From Bacteroidales bacterium (lineage in GTDB: Bacteria; Bacteroidota; Bacteroidia; Bacteroidales; B18-G4): a DNA stretch of 16,974 nucleotides. Positions 1-8,566 of this stretch are shown here, piece by piece (the first letter of the stretch is position 1; each line of letters opens with the position of its first letter). Both the position numbers and the translations under genes were made by a program. The stretch lies in contig JAUXCL010000026.1 of NCBI GenBank assembly GCA_030618905.1, positions 1 through 16,974 of the forward strand, in the 5' to 3' direction. The notes beneath the pieces are model-generated. The model searched no databases, was not told the origin of the DNA, and worked only from the letters and a program-made list of their open reading frames with translations.

Positions 1-1
1 C

Positions 2-73
2 GCTAAAAACTTGAGTGACAAGGGAATTGAAGAATCCACTCAGCCACCGCAAAAGATTTATTTGGATAAATAA
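2..73 (+). CDS. ftsL: FtsL-like divisome protein, C-terminal end only (partial)
   Basis: This is the 3' end of a gene that begins left of the window. The frame starting at base 2 reads 23 codons and stops at TAA (71-73). Its tail, with a TQPPQKIYLDK ending, resembles in style the C-termini of small Bacteroidota FtsL-like proteins. In this phylum the gene just before ftsI is a short bitopic membrane protein with a coiled coil that takes the place of FtsL, a partner of FtsQ and of the FtsW-FtsI synthase. Only about 23 residues are visible, so no transmembrane segment or coiled coil can be checked, and the identity rests on position plus weak tail resemblance. The other two frames close early (TAA at 4-6, TGA at 12-14). 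If this reading is right, the gene ends 7 nt before the preferred ftsI start at 81. Confidence 0.55.
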   Translation, partial: AKNLSDKGIEESTQPPQKIYLDK

Positions 74-80
74 ACCAAGA

Positions 81-2195
81 GTGACCGAGATTAAAAGGGA
101 AATATTAAAGAAGGTATACCTCATTTATTTTATCATCCTGCTCATTGGTGTGACCATTATCGGGAAGGTGATATATATCCAGTATGTGGAGGGCGTCGAC
201 CTGGTTCAGAAAGCTCAGCAGCAAGAGTTAAAGTATTTTACCATCGAAGCTGTCAGGGGCAATATTTATTCTGATGATGGTTCTTTACTGGCTACCTCAG
301 TACCCATCTTTGATATCCGCATGGATGTTGGCTCCCCATTGATCACAAATGAGATATTCAATCAAAAAGTCGATTCGCTGGCCTACCGGTTTGCCATTCT
401 TTTTGGGGACAGGACCAAAGGAGAATACAAAAGAAGACTTGTCAATGCCAGGAAGAAAGGCAACCGGTATTATTTACTTAAGCGCAAGGTAACCTATGCA
501 CAGCTGAAAAAGATCAGGACCTTTCCCATCCTGAGAAAAGGGAAATACAAAGGTGGCCTGATCATCATTCCCAAAACGACAAGAAAGATGCCCTTTCAGC
601 TGCTTGCCAAAAGAACGATAGGTTATGAGGTCAAGGAAGAAAAACTATTCGTAGGGCTTGAAGGGGCTTATGCTGATGTATTGCGGGGAACCAATGGCAA
701 ACAGCTGATGCGCAGGATCAGTTATGGAGACTGGAAGCCCGTGTATGATGAAAACCAGATTGAGCCGGAAAATGGAAAAGACATTGTTTCTACAATCGAT
801 ATCAATATCCAGGATATTGCACAGTATTCCCTGATGAAGAGCCTGGTCAAACATGAAGCTTACGAAGGCTGTGCCATCCTGATGGAAGTGAAAACCGGCC
901 ATATCAAAGCCATTGTCAACCTGAGGTATGATAAAAAGGACAACGTCTATAAAGAATTATACAACTATGCAATTGGTCAAGCTGTAGAGCCTGGTTCAAC
1001 ATTCAAACTGGCCTCGATGATCGCTTTGCTTGAAGATGATAAAGTAAACCTGAATGACACCATCGATGTAGGTGACGGCTGGACGATGTTTCATGACCGG
1101 ACCATGCAGGACGTGAAGAAGATCAGGGATGGCAGGATCACCATCCGCGAAGCCTTTGAAAAATCATCCAATGTGGGCATTTCCAAGATTGTCTATGAAG
1201 CTTATAAAGAAAATCCACAGGAATATGTTGATCAGCTGTATGCAATGAACCTGCACGAAAAACTCGGCATTGAGATCAAGGGAGAAGGTATTCCATTGAT
1301 CAAGGATCCGGGCAAAAAAGAGAGCTGGTATGGCACCACACTTCCCTGGATGTCGATTGGTTACAGCATCTTGCTCACCCCTTTGCAGACCCTTACTTTA
1401 TATAATGCAGTTGCCAATGACGGACGGATGGTAAAACCGATGTTTGTGAAAGAAATTCAACAATCCGGACAAACGATCAGCACCTTCAATACAGAGATCA
1501 TAAACAGGAAAATCTGCTCTAACAGAACGATCGACTCTGTGAAAGCCCTCTTAGAAGGTGTGGTTGAGCGGGGCACTGCAAAGAATATGAGGAATGATGT
1601 TTATAAAATTGCCGGTAAGACCGGAACAGCCCAGGTGGCAGATAATAACAAAGGATATAAAAATAAAATCTATAATTCTTCATTTGTTGGCTATTTCCCC
1701 GCCGATGATCCCAGGTATTCCTGTATTGTTGTTGTACATGCCCCCAGGAAGGGTTATTACTACGGGAGTTCTGTTGCAGCACCTGTATTCAAAGAAGTTG
1801 CCGATAAGGTTTATGCCATGCATCTGGATATCGCAAGAAATGAAACCCCTGTCGATGAATCAGCGGCTACTCCCGGCATGTTCATCGGCAATTATGAAGA
1901 TATCAGCGGTATTTGCAATTACCTGGATATTCCTATAGACACGGCAAGCGCACATACAGATTGGGTGGTGACCCAGAGCCAGGGAACAAGTATCAAATTC
2001 CTCCCCCGGTATGAAAAACAGGGTATCGTTCCCAATGTGAAAGGCATGGGGGCCAGGGATGCCATTTACTTATTAGAAAAATTAGGACTTCGGACCAGGG
2101 TTTATGGCAGGGGGATCATTGTTGATCAGAGCATTAAGCCAGGTTCCAGGATAGTCAAAGGAAATGAAATCATATTAAAAATGTCATTGAGCTAA
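81..2195 (+). CDS. ftsI: Penicillin-binding protein FtsI (PBP3-type septal transpeptidase) with PASTA domain
   Basis: Class B penicillin-binding protein that crosslinks septal peptidoglycan in the periplasm, working with FtsW. Numbering from GTG at 81 (704 residues): one membrane anchor at about 13-33; a PBP dimerisation region beginning with RGNIY near 59; a transpeptidase domain with catalytic Ser306 in STFK, SSN at 362-364 and KTGT at 513-516; and a single C-terminal PASTA domain at about 649-704. All three active-site motifs are intact. I prefer GTG 81 because it gives the usual short cytoplasmic tail (TEIKREILKK) before the anchor and avoids overlap with the ftsL-like frame ending at 73. 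An in-frame GTG at 15 would add 22 residues that do not look like the family. murE follows after 7 nt. A C-terminal PASTA domain is common in Bacteroidota FtsI, unlike E. coli. Confidence 0.95.
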   Translation: MTEIKREILKKVYLIYFIILLIGVTIIGKVIYIQYVEGVDLVQKAQQQELKYFTIEAVRGNIYSDDGSLLATSVPIFDIRMDVGSPLITNEIFNQKVDSLAYRFAILFGDRTKGEYKRRLVNARKKGNRYYLLKRKVTYAQLKKIRTFPILRKGKYKGGLIIIPKTTRKMPFQLLAKRTIGYEVKEEKLFVGLEGAYADVLRGTNGKQLMRRISYGDWKPVYDENQIEPENGKDIVSTIDINIQDIAQYSLMKSLVKHEAYEGCAILMEVKTGHIKAIVNLRYDKKDNVYKELYNYAIGQAVEPGSTFKLASMIALLEDDKVNLNDTIDVGDGWTMFHDRTMQDVKKIRDGRITIREAFEKSSNVGISKIVYEAYKENPQEYVDQLYAMNLHEKLGIEIKGEGIPLIKDPGKKESWYGTTLPWMSIGYSILLTPLQTLTLYNAVANDGRMVKPMFVKEIQQSGQTISTFNTEIINRKICSNRTIDSVKALLEGVVERGTAKNMRNDVYKIAGKTGTAQVADNNKGYKNKIYNSSFVGYFPADDPRYSCIVVVHAPRKGYYYGSSVAAPVFKEVADKVYAMHLDIARNETPVDESAATPGMFIGNYEDISGICNYLDIPIDTASAHTDWVVTQSQGTSIKFLPRYEKQGIVPNVKGMGARDAIYLLEKLGLRTRVYGRGIIVDQSIKPGSRIVKGNEIILKMSLS

Positions 2196-2202
2196 AGATC
2201 TT

Positions 2203-3669
2203 TTGAAAAAACTGAAAGACATATTATATAAGGTAAAGATCAAGGAGACTGCCGGCAGCACCGATATCCCTGTAGCTTCTATTGGATTTGATTCCAGGGA
2301 AGTTGCCCAGGATAGCTTATTTGTGGCGATGAAGGGTACCCGGGTTGATGGTCATAACTATATCAACCTGTCTATTGAAAATGGTGTCAATGCCGTCATC
2401 TGTGAAGTCATGCCTGTTAAGCAGGTTCCTGAGGTCACTTATATCAGGGTTGATGACAGCAAGCAGGCATTAGGCATTGTTGCAGCTAATTTTTACGACA
2501 ATCCCTCAGAAGATATCATCCTCATCGGTGTGACCGGCACTAACGGAAAGACGACCATTGTCACCCTGCTGTTTCAATTATTTCAACTCATGGGATTTGG
2601 TGTGGGTATGTTGTCGACCATACGGAATCAGATTGACCGGAGAATTGTTGACTCCACACATACCACACCGGATCCGGTTCAGATCAATAAACTTTTAAGG
2701 ACAATAGTAGATGATGGCTGTGACTATGTCTTCATGGAGGTAAGCTCTCATGCCATAGACCAGGGACGTATAGCCGGGCTGGATTTTAATGGTGGAATTT
2801 TCACCAATATCACACATGAGCATCTTGATTATCATCCATCTTTCAAGGATTACCTGGGAACCAAGAAGCGCTTTTTCGATGAGCTTCCGCCTCATGCATT
2901 TGCACTCAGCAATAGCGATGATAAAAATGGAAAGGTCATCCTCCAAAATACCAGAGCCAGAAAATTCACTTACGGGCTGAAAAGTGCCCATGATTTTAAA
3001 GCCAGGATGATCGAGAGCCATCTGGATGGTTCCTTGCTGACTATTGACAAAACAGAGGTCTGGACCAGGCTATCCGGTGCTTTTAATGCCTATAACCTAC
3101 TCGCAGTCTATGCTACGGCAGTTATTCTGGGCATAGATCGTTCCCAGGTCCTTACACTGATCAGCAAGCTGGAGTCAGTTGAAGGAAGGTTCAGCATGCT
3201 GAAGTCTCAAAATGAGGTAACGGCCATTGTTGACTATGCCCATACACCAGATGCCTTAAAAAATATACTGGAAACCATTACATCCTTACGCACACGTAAC
3301 GAACAGGTGATCACTGTAATTGGTGCCGGAGGTGACCGGGATAAGAAAAAGCGGCCCCTGATGGCTCAAATTGCATGTGATGCCAGTGACAGGGTCATTC
3401 TTACATCAGACAATCCCAGAACTGAAGATCCGGATCAGATCATCAGGGACATGGAAGAAGGTGTCGATCCGGTCCAGGCCAGAAAGATTATCTCTGTGCC
3501 CGACAGGAAAGAAGCCATTAAGACTGCTTGTGCCATTGCGAAGCCTCAGGATATCATCCTTGTTGCAGGCAAGGGACATGAAAAATACCAGGAAATCAAA
3601 GGTGTAAAATATCCATTTGATGACCGCGAAGTACTTATGGAATGCTTGGAGATAAACAATAACAACTGA
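2203..3669 (+). CDS. murE: UDP-N-acetylmuramoyl-L-alanyl-D-glutamate--2,6-diaminopimelate ligase (MurE)
   Basis: Cytoplasmic ATP-dependent Mur ligase that adds the third stem-peptide residue to UDP-MurNAc-L-Ala-D-Glu. Its 488 residues show the three-domain Mur layout: N-terminal substrate domain (about 1-105), central ATPase domain with P-loop TGTNGKTT at 111-118 and TTPD at 154-157, the family's carbamylated lysine at about Lys221 in LGTKKRFF, and a C-terminal domain from about 335. DNPR at 403-406 is the signature for meso-diaminopimelate recognition rather than L-lysine, and GKGHE at 456-460 is also typical. The start is TTG at 2203, 7 nt after the ftsI stop. No ATG near it preserves the N-terminus. 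mraY follows directly after 2 nt, with no murF between, although many other dcw clusters have murF there. Confidence 0.96.
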   Translation: MKKLKDILYKVKIKETAGSTDIPVASIGFDSREVAQDSLFVAMKGTRVDGHNYINLSIENGVNAVICEVMPVKQVPEVTYIRVDDSKQALGIVAANFYDNPSEDIILIGVTGTNGKTTIVTLLFQLFQLMGFGVGMLSTIRNQIDRRIVDSTHTTPDPVQINKLLRTIVDDGCDYVFMEVSSHAIDQGRIAGLDFNGGIFTNITHEHLDYHPSFKDYLGTKKRFFDELPPHAFALSNSDDKNGKVILQNTRARKFTYGLKSAHDFKARMIESHLDGSLLTIDKTEVWTRLSGAFNAYNLLAVYATAVILGIDRSQVLTLISKLESVEGRFSMLKSQNEVTAIVDYAHTPDALKNILETITSLRTRNEQVITVIGAGGDRDKKKRPLMAQIACDASDRVILTSDNPRTEDPDQIIRDMEEGVDPVQARKIISVPDRKEAIKTACAIAKPQDIILVAGKGHEKYQEIKGVKYPFDDREVLMECLEINNNN

Positions 3670-3671
3670 TT

Positions 3672-4916
3672 ATGTTTTATCACTTATTTGATTATTTACA
3701 AAGATGTTGTGATTTCCCCGGGGCTGGTGTATTTCAGTATATCTCCTTCAGGGCAGCCATGGCAATTATCAGCTCTTTGATCATTTCCATGCTCTTTGGC
3801 AAACGGTGGATACGCTTTCTGAACAGGCGGCAGGTCGGGGAAACCATAAGAGACCTGGGTTTAGAAGGACAGTTGGAGAAGCAGGGCACTCCCACGATGG
3901 GAGGCTTGATTATCCTCACTGCTGTCCTGATTCCCACCCTGCTGTTTGCCAAACTGGATAATATCTATATCGCCCTGATGATATTCACTACTGTATGGTT
4001 GGGTATAGTTGGATTCATAGATGATTACATTAAAGTGTTCAAAAAGAATAAAAGTGGGCTGTCCGGAAGGTACAAGGTCATTGCCCAGGTCGTACTGGGA
4101 TTGGTAGTCGGACTGACCATGTATTTCAGTGGGGATATCGTCATCAAGGAAAAAATCAGTCTCAACACTAATAATATCGAAACTGTCGCAGCTGCCGATC
4201 AGGACATATCCGACAAATTTTCCAGGGAAGAGGTGAAATCTACAAAAACCACCATCCCATTTTTCAAAAACAATGAACTTGATTATGCGATCCTGATATC
4301 ATGGATGGGAAAGAATGCCAGGAATTATGCTTTCCTGATCTTTATTCCAATTGTCATCCTGATCATCACCGCAGTATCTAATGGCGCTAATCTCACAGAC
4401 GGTATGGATGGGCTGGCTACAGGCACTTCAGCCATCATTGGGGTCACCCTGGGCATACTGGCCTGGGTATCAGGCAACATCGTCTTTGCAGATTACCTGA
4501 ATATCATGTACCTGCCAAACACGGGTGAGTTAACAATATATATCAGTGCTTTTGTTGGTGCCTGCATCGGTTTCCTGTGGTACAATTCTTACCCGGCACA
4601 AGTGTTTATGGGTGACACAGGCAGCTTGTCGATCGGTGGCATCATTGCAGTTTTTGCCATTCTGATCCGTAAGGAGCTCTTGATACCTGTACTGTGCGGG
4701 ATCTTTCTTGTGGAAAGCCTATCCGTGATTTTACAGGTCTCTTATTTCAAATATACAAAGCGCAAATTGGGTGTGGGGAAACGGATTTTTAAGATGTCTC
4801 CCCTGCACCATCATTTTCAGAAACTAGGTTATCCTGAGCCCAAGATCGTGCAACGCTTTATGATCGTGGGTATCATGTTGGCTGTATTTACAATTATCAC
4901 ATTAAAACTAAGATAA
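3672..4916 (+). CDS. mraY: Phospho-N-acetylmuramoyl-pentapeptide-transferase (MraY)
   Basis: Integral membrane enzyme that transfers phospho-MurNAc-pentapeptide to undecaprenyl phosphate and makes lipid I on the cytoplasmic face. Several hydrophobic helices run the length of the 414 residues. Expected active-site elements are present: GTPTMGG at 72-78, the Asp pair Asp117/Asp118 in FIDDYIKVF, Asp243 and Asp246 in NLTDGMDG, Asp315 in MGDTGS, and the SPLHHHFQ histidines at 376-383. E. coli MraY is about 360 residues. Most of the extra length is a polar stretch at about 158-203, between helices 4 and 5, the side that carries a periplasmic hairpin in MraY structures. The start is ATG 3672, 2 nt after murE, and murD begins 6 nt after the stop. 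Confidence 0.96.
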   Translation: MFYHLFDYLQRCCDFPGAGVFQYISFRAAMAIISSLIISMLFGKRWIRFLNRRQVGETIRDLGLEGQLEKQGTPTMGGLIILTAVLIPTLLFAKLDNIYIALMIFTTVWLGIVGFIDDYIKVFKKNKSGLSGRYKVIAQVVLGLVVGLTMYFSGDIVIKEKISLNTNNIETVAAADQDISDKFSREEVKSTKTTIPFFKNNELDYAILISWMGKNARNYAFLIFIPIVILIITAVSNGANLTDGMDGLATGTSAIIGVTLGILAWVSGNIVFADYLNIMYLPNTGELTIYISAFVGACIGFLWYNSYPAQVFMGDTGSLSIGGIIAVFAILIRKELLIPVLCGIFLVESLSVILQVSYFKYTKRKLGVGKRIFKMSPLHHHFQKLGYPEPKIVQRFMIVGIMLAVFTIITLKLR

Positions 4917-4922
4917 CATTGA

Positions 4923-6263
4923 ATGAGCAAAAATATCATCGTATTGGGAGCCGGAGAGAGCGGGACAGGATCAGCGATCCTGGCCAGCCGGAAAGGCTTT
5001 GATGTTTTTGTATCAGATAAGGGAATAATCAGTGAGCAATACAAGAAAGTTCTTTTACATGATGAGATTGCATTTGAGGAAGGGAAGCATTCCGAAAAAC
5101 TGATTTTGCAGGCCGATGAAGTGATCAAGAGTCCGGGAATTCCGGATGATATCTCCATCATCAGGAAAATCAGGGAAAAGCAAATCCCCGTCATTTCTGA
5201 AATCGAATTTGCATCAAGGTATACCGATGCAAAAATGATCTGTATCACAGGCAGCAATGGAAAAACGACAACAGCATCATTGACGCATCATATACTCAGG
5301 AATGCCGGATTAAATGTGGGGTTGGCAGGAAACATCGGAAGCAGTTTTGCCATGCAGGTAGCGGAAAAAGACCAGGACATTTATGTGCTGGAGATCAGTA
5401 GTTTTCAGCTGGACGGAATGTTTGAATTTAAAGCTGACATTGCGATTCTACTTAACATCACCCCGGACCATTTGGACCGGTATCAGGATGATTTTCAGCT
5501 GTATGCAGACGCAAAATTCCGGATTGCCCTGAACCAGGGGAAAGATGATCATTTCATCTATTGCCAGGATGACCCGGTGATCACTGAAGGATTAAAAAAG
5601 AGAAATCTTACAGCAAAGCTTTACCCATTCTCAATCAAGCAAATAATCACAGGCGATGGGGCCTATATCACTGATAAAGAAATTATTGTAAACCATAATT
5701 CAATTCAGATACTTATGACTTTAGAAATGTTAGCATTACAGGGAAAGCACAATATCTACAATTCCATGGCAGCAACCATAACGGCCAGTATTTTGGATAT
5801 TAGCAAAGAGACGATTCGAGCCAGCTTGTCCGACTTTCAGAACATCGAACACAGGCTGGAAAACGTGGCAAATATTCATGGTGTTGAGTTTATTAACGAT
5901 TCCAAGGCGACCAATGTCAATTCAACATGGTATGCACTGGAAAGCATGCACAGGCCGGTGATCTGGATAGCAGGCGGTGTAGATAAGGGCAATGATTATG
6001 CTATGCTGAAATCCCTTGTAGTTCAGAAGGTGAAAGTAATTATCTGCCTTGGTACTGACACTAAAAAAATACAAAAGGCATTCTCTGGTCTTGTAGAGCA
6101 GGTTGTCACTACCGAGTCAATGGAAGAAGCTGTAACATACGGACAAATCATGGGCAAGAAAGGTGATATAGTCTTGCTTTCACCTGCCTGTGCCAGTTTT
6201 GATTTATTCGATAATTATATTGATCGTGGCAACCAATTTAAAGAGATTGTAAAAGCACTATAG
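4923..6263 (+). CDS. murD: UDP-N-acetylmuramoyl-L-alanine--D-glutamate ligase (MurD)
   Basis: Cytoplasmic Mur ligase that adds D-glutamate to UDP-MurNAc-L-Ala. The 446 residues match the family length. An N-terminal nucleotide-binding Rossmann fold begins with VLGAGESG at 7-14. The ATP P-loop TGSNGKTTT is at 109-117, NITPDHLDRY at 178-187, the lysine of YADAKF (Lys198) is at the usual carbamylation site, EHRLE is at 309-313, and NDSKATN at 325-331 opens the C-terminal domain. No expected motif is missing. The gene lies between mraY and ftsW with gaps of 6 and 12 nt, so it is surely cotranscribed with them. Its product feeds MurE, encoded two genes upstream. Confidence 0.96.
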   Translation: MSKNIIVLGAGESGTGSAILASRKGFDVFVSDKGIISEQYKKVLLHDEIAFEEGKHSEKLILQADEVIKSPGIPDDISIIRKIREKQIPVISEIEFASRYTDAKMICITGSNGKTTTASLTHHILRNAGLNVGLAGNIGSSFAMQVAEKDQDIYVLEISSFQLDGMFEFKADIAILLNITPDHLDRYQDDFQLYADAKFRIALNQGKDDHFIYCQDDPVITEGLKKRNLTAKLYPFSIKQIITGDGAYITDKEIIVNHNSIQILMTLEMLALQGKHNIYNSMAATITASILDISKETIRASLSDFQNIEHRLENVANIHGVEFINDSKATNVNSTWYALESMHRPVIWIAGGVDKGNDYAMLKSLVVQKVKVIICLGTDTKKIQKAFSGLVEQVVTTESMEEAVTYGQIMGKKGDIVLLSPACASFDLFDNYIDRGNQFKEIVKAL

Positions 6264-6275
6264 TAGCTGAAAAGC

Positions 6276-7439
6276 ATGAATGGCATAACAAGAAATATCA
6301 AGGGCGATAAGGTTATCTGGGCAGTGGTGATCATCCTGTCTATTTTATCACTGCTAACGGTTTACAGTTCGACCGGCACATTGGCATATAAATACCAGGG
6401 AGGCAATACCGAATATTATATGGTAAAGCATCTCATCATCCTGTTATTAGGATTTCTGCTGATGTACCTGACCCACCTGGTGAAATTCACATACTTTTCC
6501 AGGATCTTTCAGATTGCCCTGTATGTTGCGATCCCATTATTGATTTTAACCCTGTTGATCGGCGATACTGTGAACGAAGCAAAGCGCTTCCTTCCATTGC
6601 CATTTAACCTGTCCTTTCAAACATCAGACCTGGCTAAACTGACATTGATCATGTACCTGGCACGCCTCTTATCAAAAAAGCAAGGCAATATTGAAGACTT
6701 TAAGTCTGCCTTTATCCCGTTGATGGTCCCTGTGCTGATAGTGTGTGTGCTTATTTTACCGGCCAATTTCTCAACTGCAGCTATGCTGTTTATTACCAGC
6801 CTGGTTTTGATGTTTATAGGACGGGTTAAATTTAAATACCTGGCTTCTTTTGTAGGGATTACAGTTGGTCTGTTTGTGATCATGCTGCTCATTGCCAAGG
6901 TCTACCCTGAACTCATGCCACGGGTAACAACATGGAACAGCCGGATCAACAGCTTTGTCAGGAATGACCAGGTTAATAATGATAAAGTCTACCAGGTTGA
7001 ACAATCAAAAATAGCTATTGCTTCCGGTGGTTTTTTTGGCAAAGCACCGGGCAACAGCACACAAAGAAATTTTCTGCCCCACCCCTACTCCGATTTCATT
7101 TTTGCAATCATCATTGAAGAATATGGTATATGGGGCGGGGTCTCAGTGGTTTTATTATACCTGATCTTGTTTTTCAGGGTCGTAAAGATCGTGATCCGAT
7201 GCCCACGAAATTTCGGGGCATTCATGGTGATTGGAGTGGGGTTCAGCCTGGTTTTCCAGGCAATGGTCAACATGGCTGTGGCGGTCAACCTGATACCGGT
7301 CACCGGTCAGCCATTACCATTGGTCAGTATGGGAGGGACATCCATCTGGTTTACCAGTATAGCCATCGGGATCATCCTGAGCGTGAGTAAAGAATTTGAT
7401 GAAGAATCTATCAATGACGAGCAATATGCAGCAGCCTAA
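6276..7439 (+). CDS. ftsW: SEDS-family septal peptidoglycan glycosyltransferase FtsW
   Basis: Polytopic SEDS protein that polymerises lipid II into glycan strands at the septum, paired with the FtsI transpeptidase encoded upstream. The 387 residues are highly hydrophobic with about ten predicted membrane segments. Signature regions are NFLPHPYSDFIFAIIIEEYG (265-284), where Asp273 matches the conserved SEDS aspartate required for polymerase activity, and VTGQPLPLVSMGGTS (342-356). GNSTQRN at 259-265 and NSRINSF at 221-227 are also typical of the large extracellular loop. Placement among murD, murG and ftsI favours FtsW over RodA, which usually sits with mrdA/mreBCD. Its last 26 bases overlap the preferred murG start. 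Confidence 0.95.
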   Translation: MNGITRNIKGDKVIWAVVIILSILSLLTVYSSTGTLAYKYQGGNTEYYMVKHLIILLLGFLLMYLTHLVKFTYFSRIFQIALYVAIPLLILTLLIGDTVNEAKRFLPLPFNLSFQTSDLAKLTLIMYLARLLSKKQGNIEDFKSAFIPLMVPVLIVCVLILPANFSTAAMLFITSLVLMFIGRVKFKYLASFVGITVGLFVIMLLIAKVYPELMPRVTTWNSRINSFVRNDQVNNDKVYQVEQSKIAIASGGFFGKAPGNSTQRNFLPHPYSDFIFAIIIEEYGIWGGVSVVLLYLILFFRVVKIVIRCPRNFGAFMVIGVGFSLVFQAMVNMAVAVNLIPVTGQPLPLVSMGGTSIWFTSIAIGIILSVSKEFDEESINDEQYAAA

Positions 7440-8562
7440 GCATAAAATAATTATCAGCGGAGGAGGTACGGGAGGCCATATATTCCCGGCTATTGCCATT
7501 GCCAATGCACTCAAAAGAAAATTGAAGGATCCCGACATCCTCTTTATCGGGGCCAGGGGAAAGATGGAGATGGAAAAAGTACCAAAGGCAGGTTATCCTA
7601 TTGAAGGACTCTGGATCAGTGGCTTGCAACGCAAGCTCAGCGGCAGGAACCTTGTGTTTCCTTTAAAATTAATCTCAAGCCTGATGAAAGCCGGTAAGAT
7701 CACCAGAAAGTTTAAACCGGACGTAGTGGTTGGTGTAGGTGGCTTTGCCAGCGGCCCCACACTCCGGGTTGCATCGAAGAGAAAAATACCCACACTCATA
7801 CAGGAACAAAATTCTTTTCCCGGTATCACCAATAAATTACTGGGGAGATGGGTGAACAGGATATGTGTTGCCTATGAGGGAATGGATAAATTTTTCCCGG
7901 CATCAAAAATCGTGATGACAGGCAATCCGGTCAGGCAGGATATCATCAATCCCGACAGTAAGCAGGAGGATGCTTATCAGTTCTTTGATCTATCCAGCCA
8001 GAAGAAAACACTGCTTATCATTGGTGGAAGCCAGGGTGCCAGGACCATCAATATTGCAGTGCAAAAATCATTGGCATCATTGATCAGAAAGCAAGTACAG
8101 GTCATCTGGCAAACAGGGAGCCCCTATTATGAAACGGCCCTGGGTTTTAAGCAGCAGCTTGAGTCAAGCCTTGGAACAGAAGCTGTTGACCAGCACCTGC
8201 GCATCAACACTTTTATTGACCGGATGGATTATGCTTATGCAGCAGCCGACCTGGTCATCTCCAGGGCAGGTGCAATTGCCATTTCTGAGTTGTGTGTGGT
8301 CGGTCTGCCAGTGATTCTTGTTCCATTGCCTTCTGCAGCAGAAGATCATCAAACTAAAAATGCGCAGGCACTGGTAGAACAAAAAGCGGCGTTGCTGGTA
8401 AGGGACCAAGACCTGGACAGCAACCTGGATGCCGTACTGCAGGAATTGCTGGGTGATGATCAGAAAAGGGAAATGATGAAATCAGAGATTGTCAAATTGG
8501 CCAGAAAAGATGCGGTTGATAAAATTAGTGATGAGATTATTGGATTGATACAAACAAAGTGA
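7414..8562 (+). CDS. murG: UDP-N-acetylglucosamine--N-acetylmuramyl-(pentapeptide) pyrophosphoryl-undecaprenol GlcNAc transferase (MurG)
   Basis: Peripheral membrane GT-B glycosyltransferase that adds GlcNAc from UDP-GlcNAc to lipid I, forming lipid II on the inner face. Numbered from ATG 7414 (382 residues), the N-terminal lipid I-binding loop GGGTGGH is at 16-22, GVGGFASGP at 107-115 and GGSQGA at 204-209. The UDP-GlcNAc site runs from SRAGAIAISE (283-292) to PLPSAAEDHQTKNA (304-317). The start is uncertain: TTG 7396, ATG 7399, ATG 7414 and ATG 7426 are all in frame and all overlap the ftsW end (7439). I chose 7414 as a compromise; 7426 would put the glycine loop nearest the usual distance from the N-terminus. 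murC follows after 4 nt. Confidence 0.95.
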   Translation: MTSNMQQPKHKIIISGGGTGGHIFPAIAIANALKRKLKDPDILFIGARGKMEMEKVPKAGYPIEGLWISGLQRKLSGRNLVFPLKLISSLMKAGKITRKFKPDVVVGVGGFASGPTLRVASKRKIPTLIQEQNSFPGITNKLLGRWVNRICVAYEGMDKFFPASKIVMTGNPVRQDIINPDSKQEDAYQFFDLSSQKKTLLIIGGSQGARTINIAVQKSLASLIRKQVQVIWQTGSPYYETALGFKQQLESSLGTEAVDQHLRINTFIDRMDYAYAAADLVISRAGAIAISELCVVGLPVILVPLPSAAEDHQTKNAQALVEQKAALLVRDQDLDSNLDAVLQELLGDDQKREMMKSEIVKLARKDAVDKISDEIIGLIQTK

Positions 8563-8566
8563 AAAA

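Noticed and set aside
15..80. ftsI N-terminal extension from GTG 15
   Set aside because: The residues do not fit the family and would overlap the likely ftsL-like coding end at 73.
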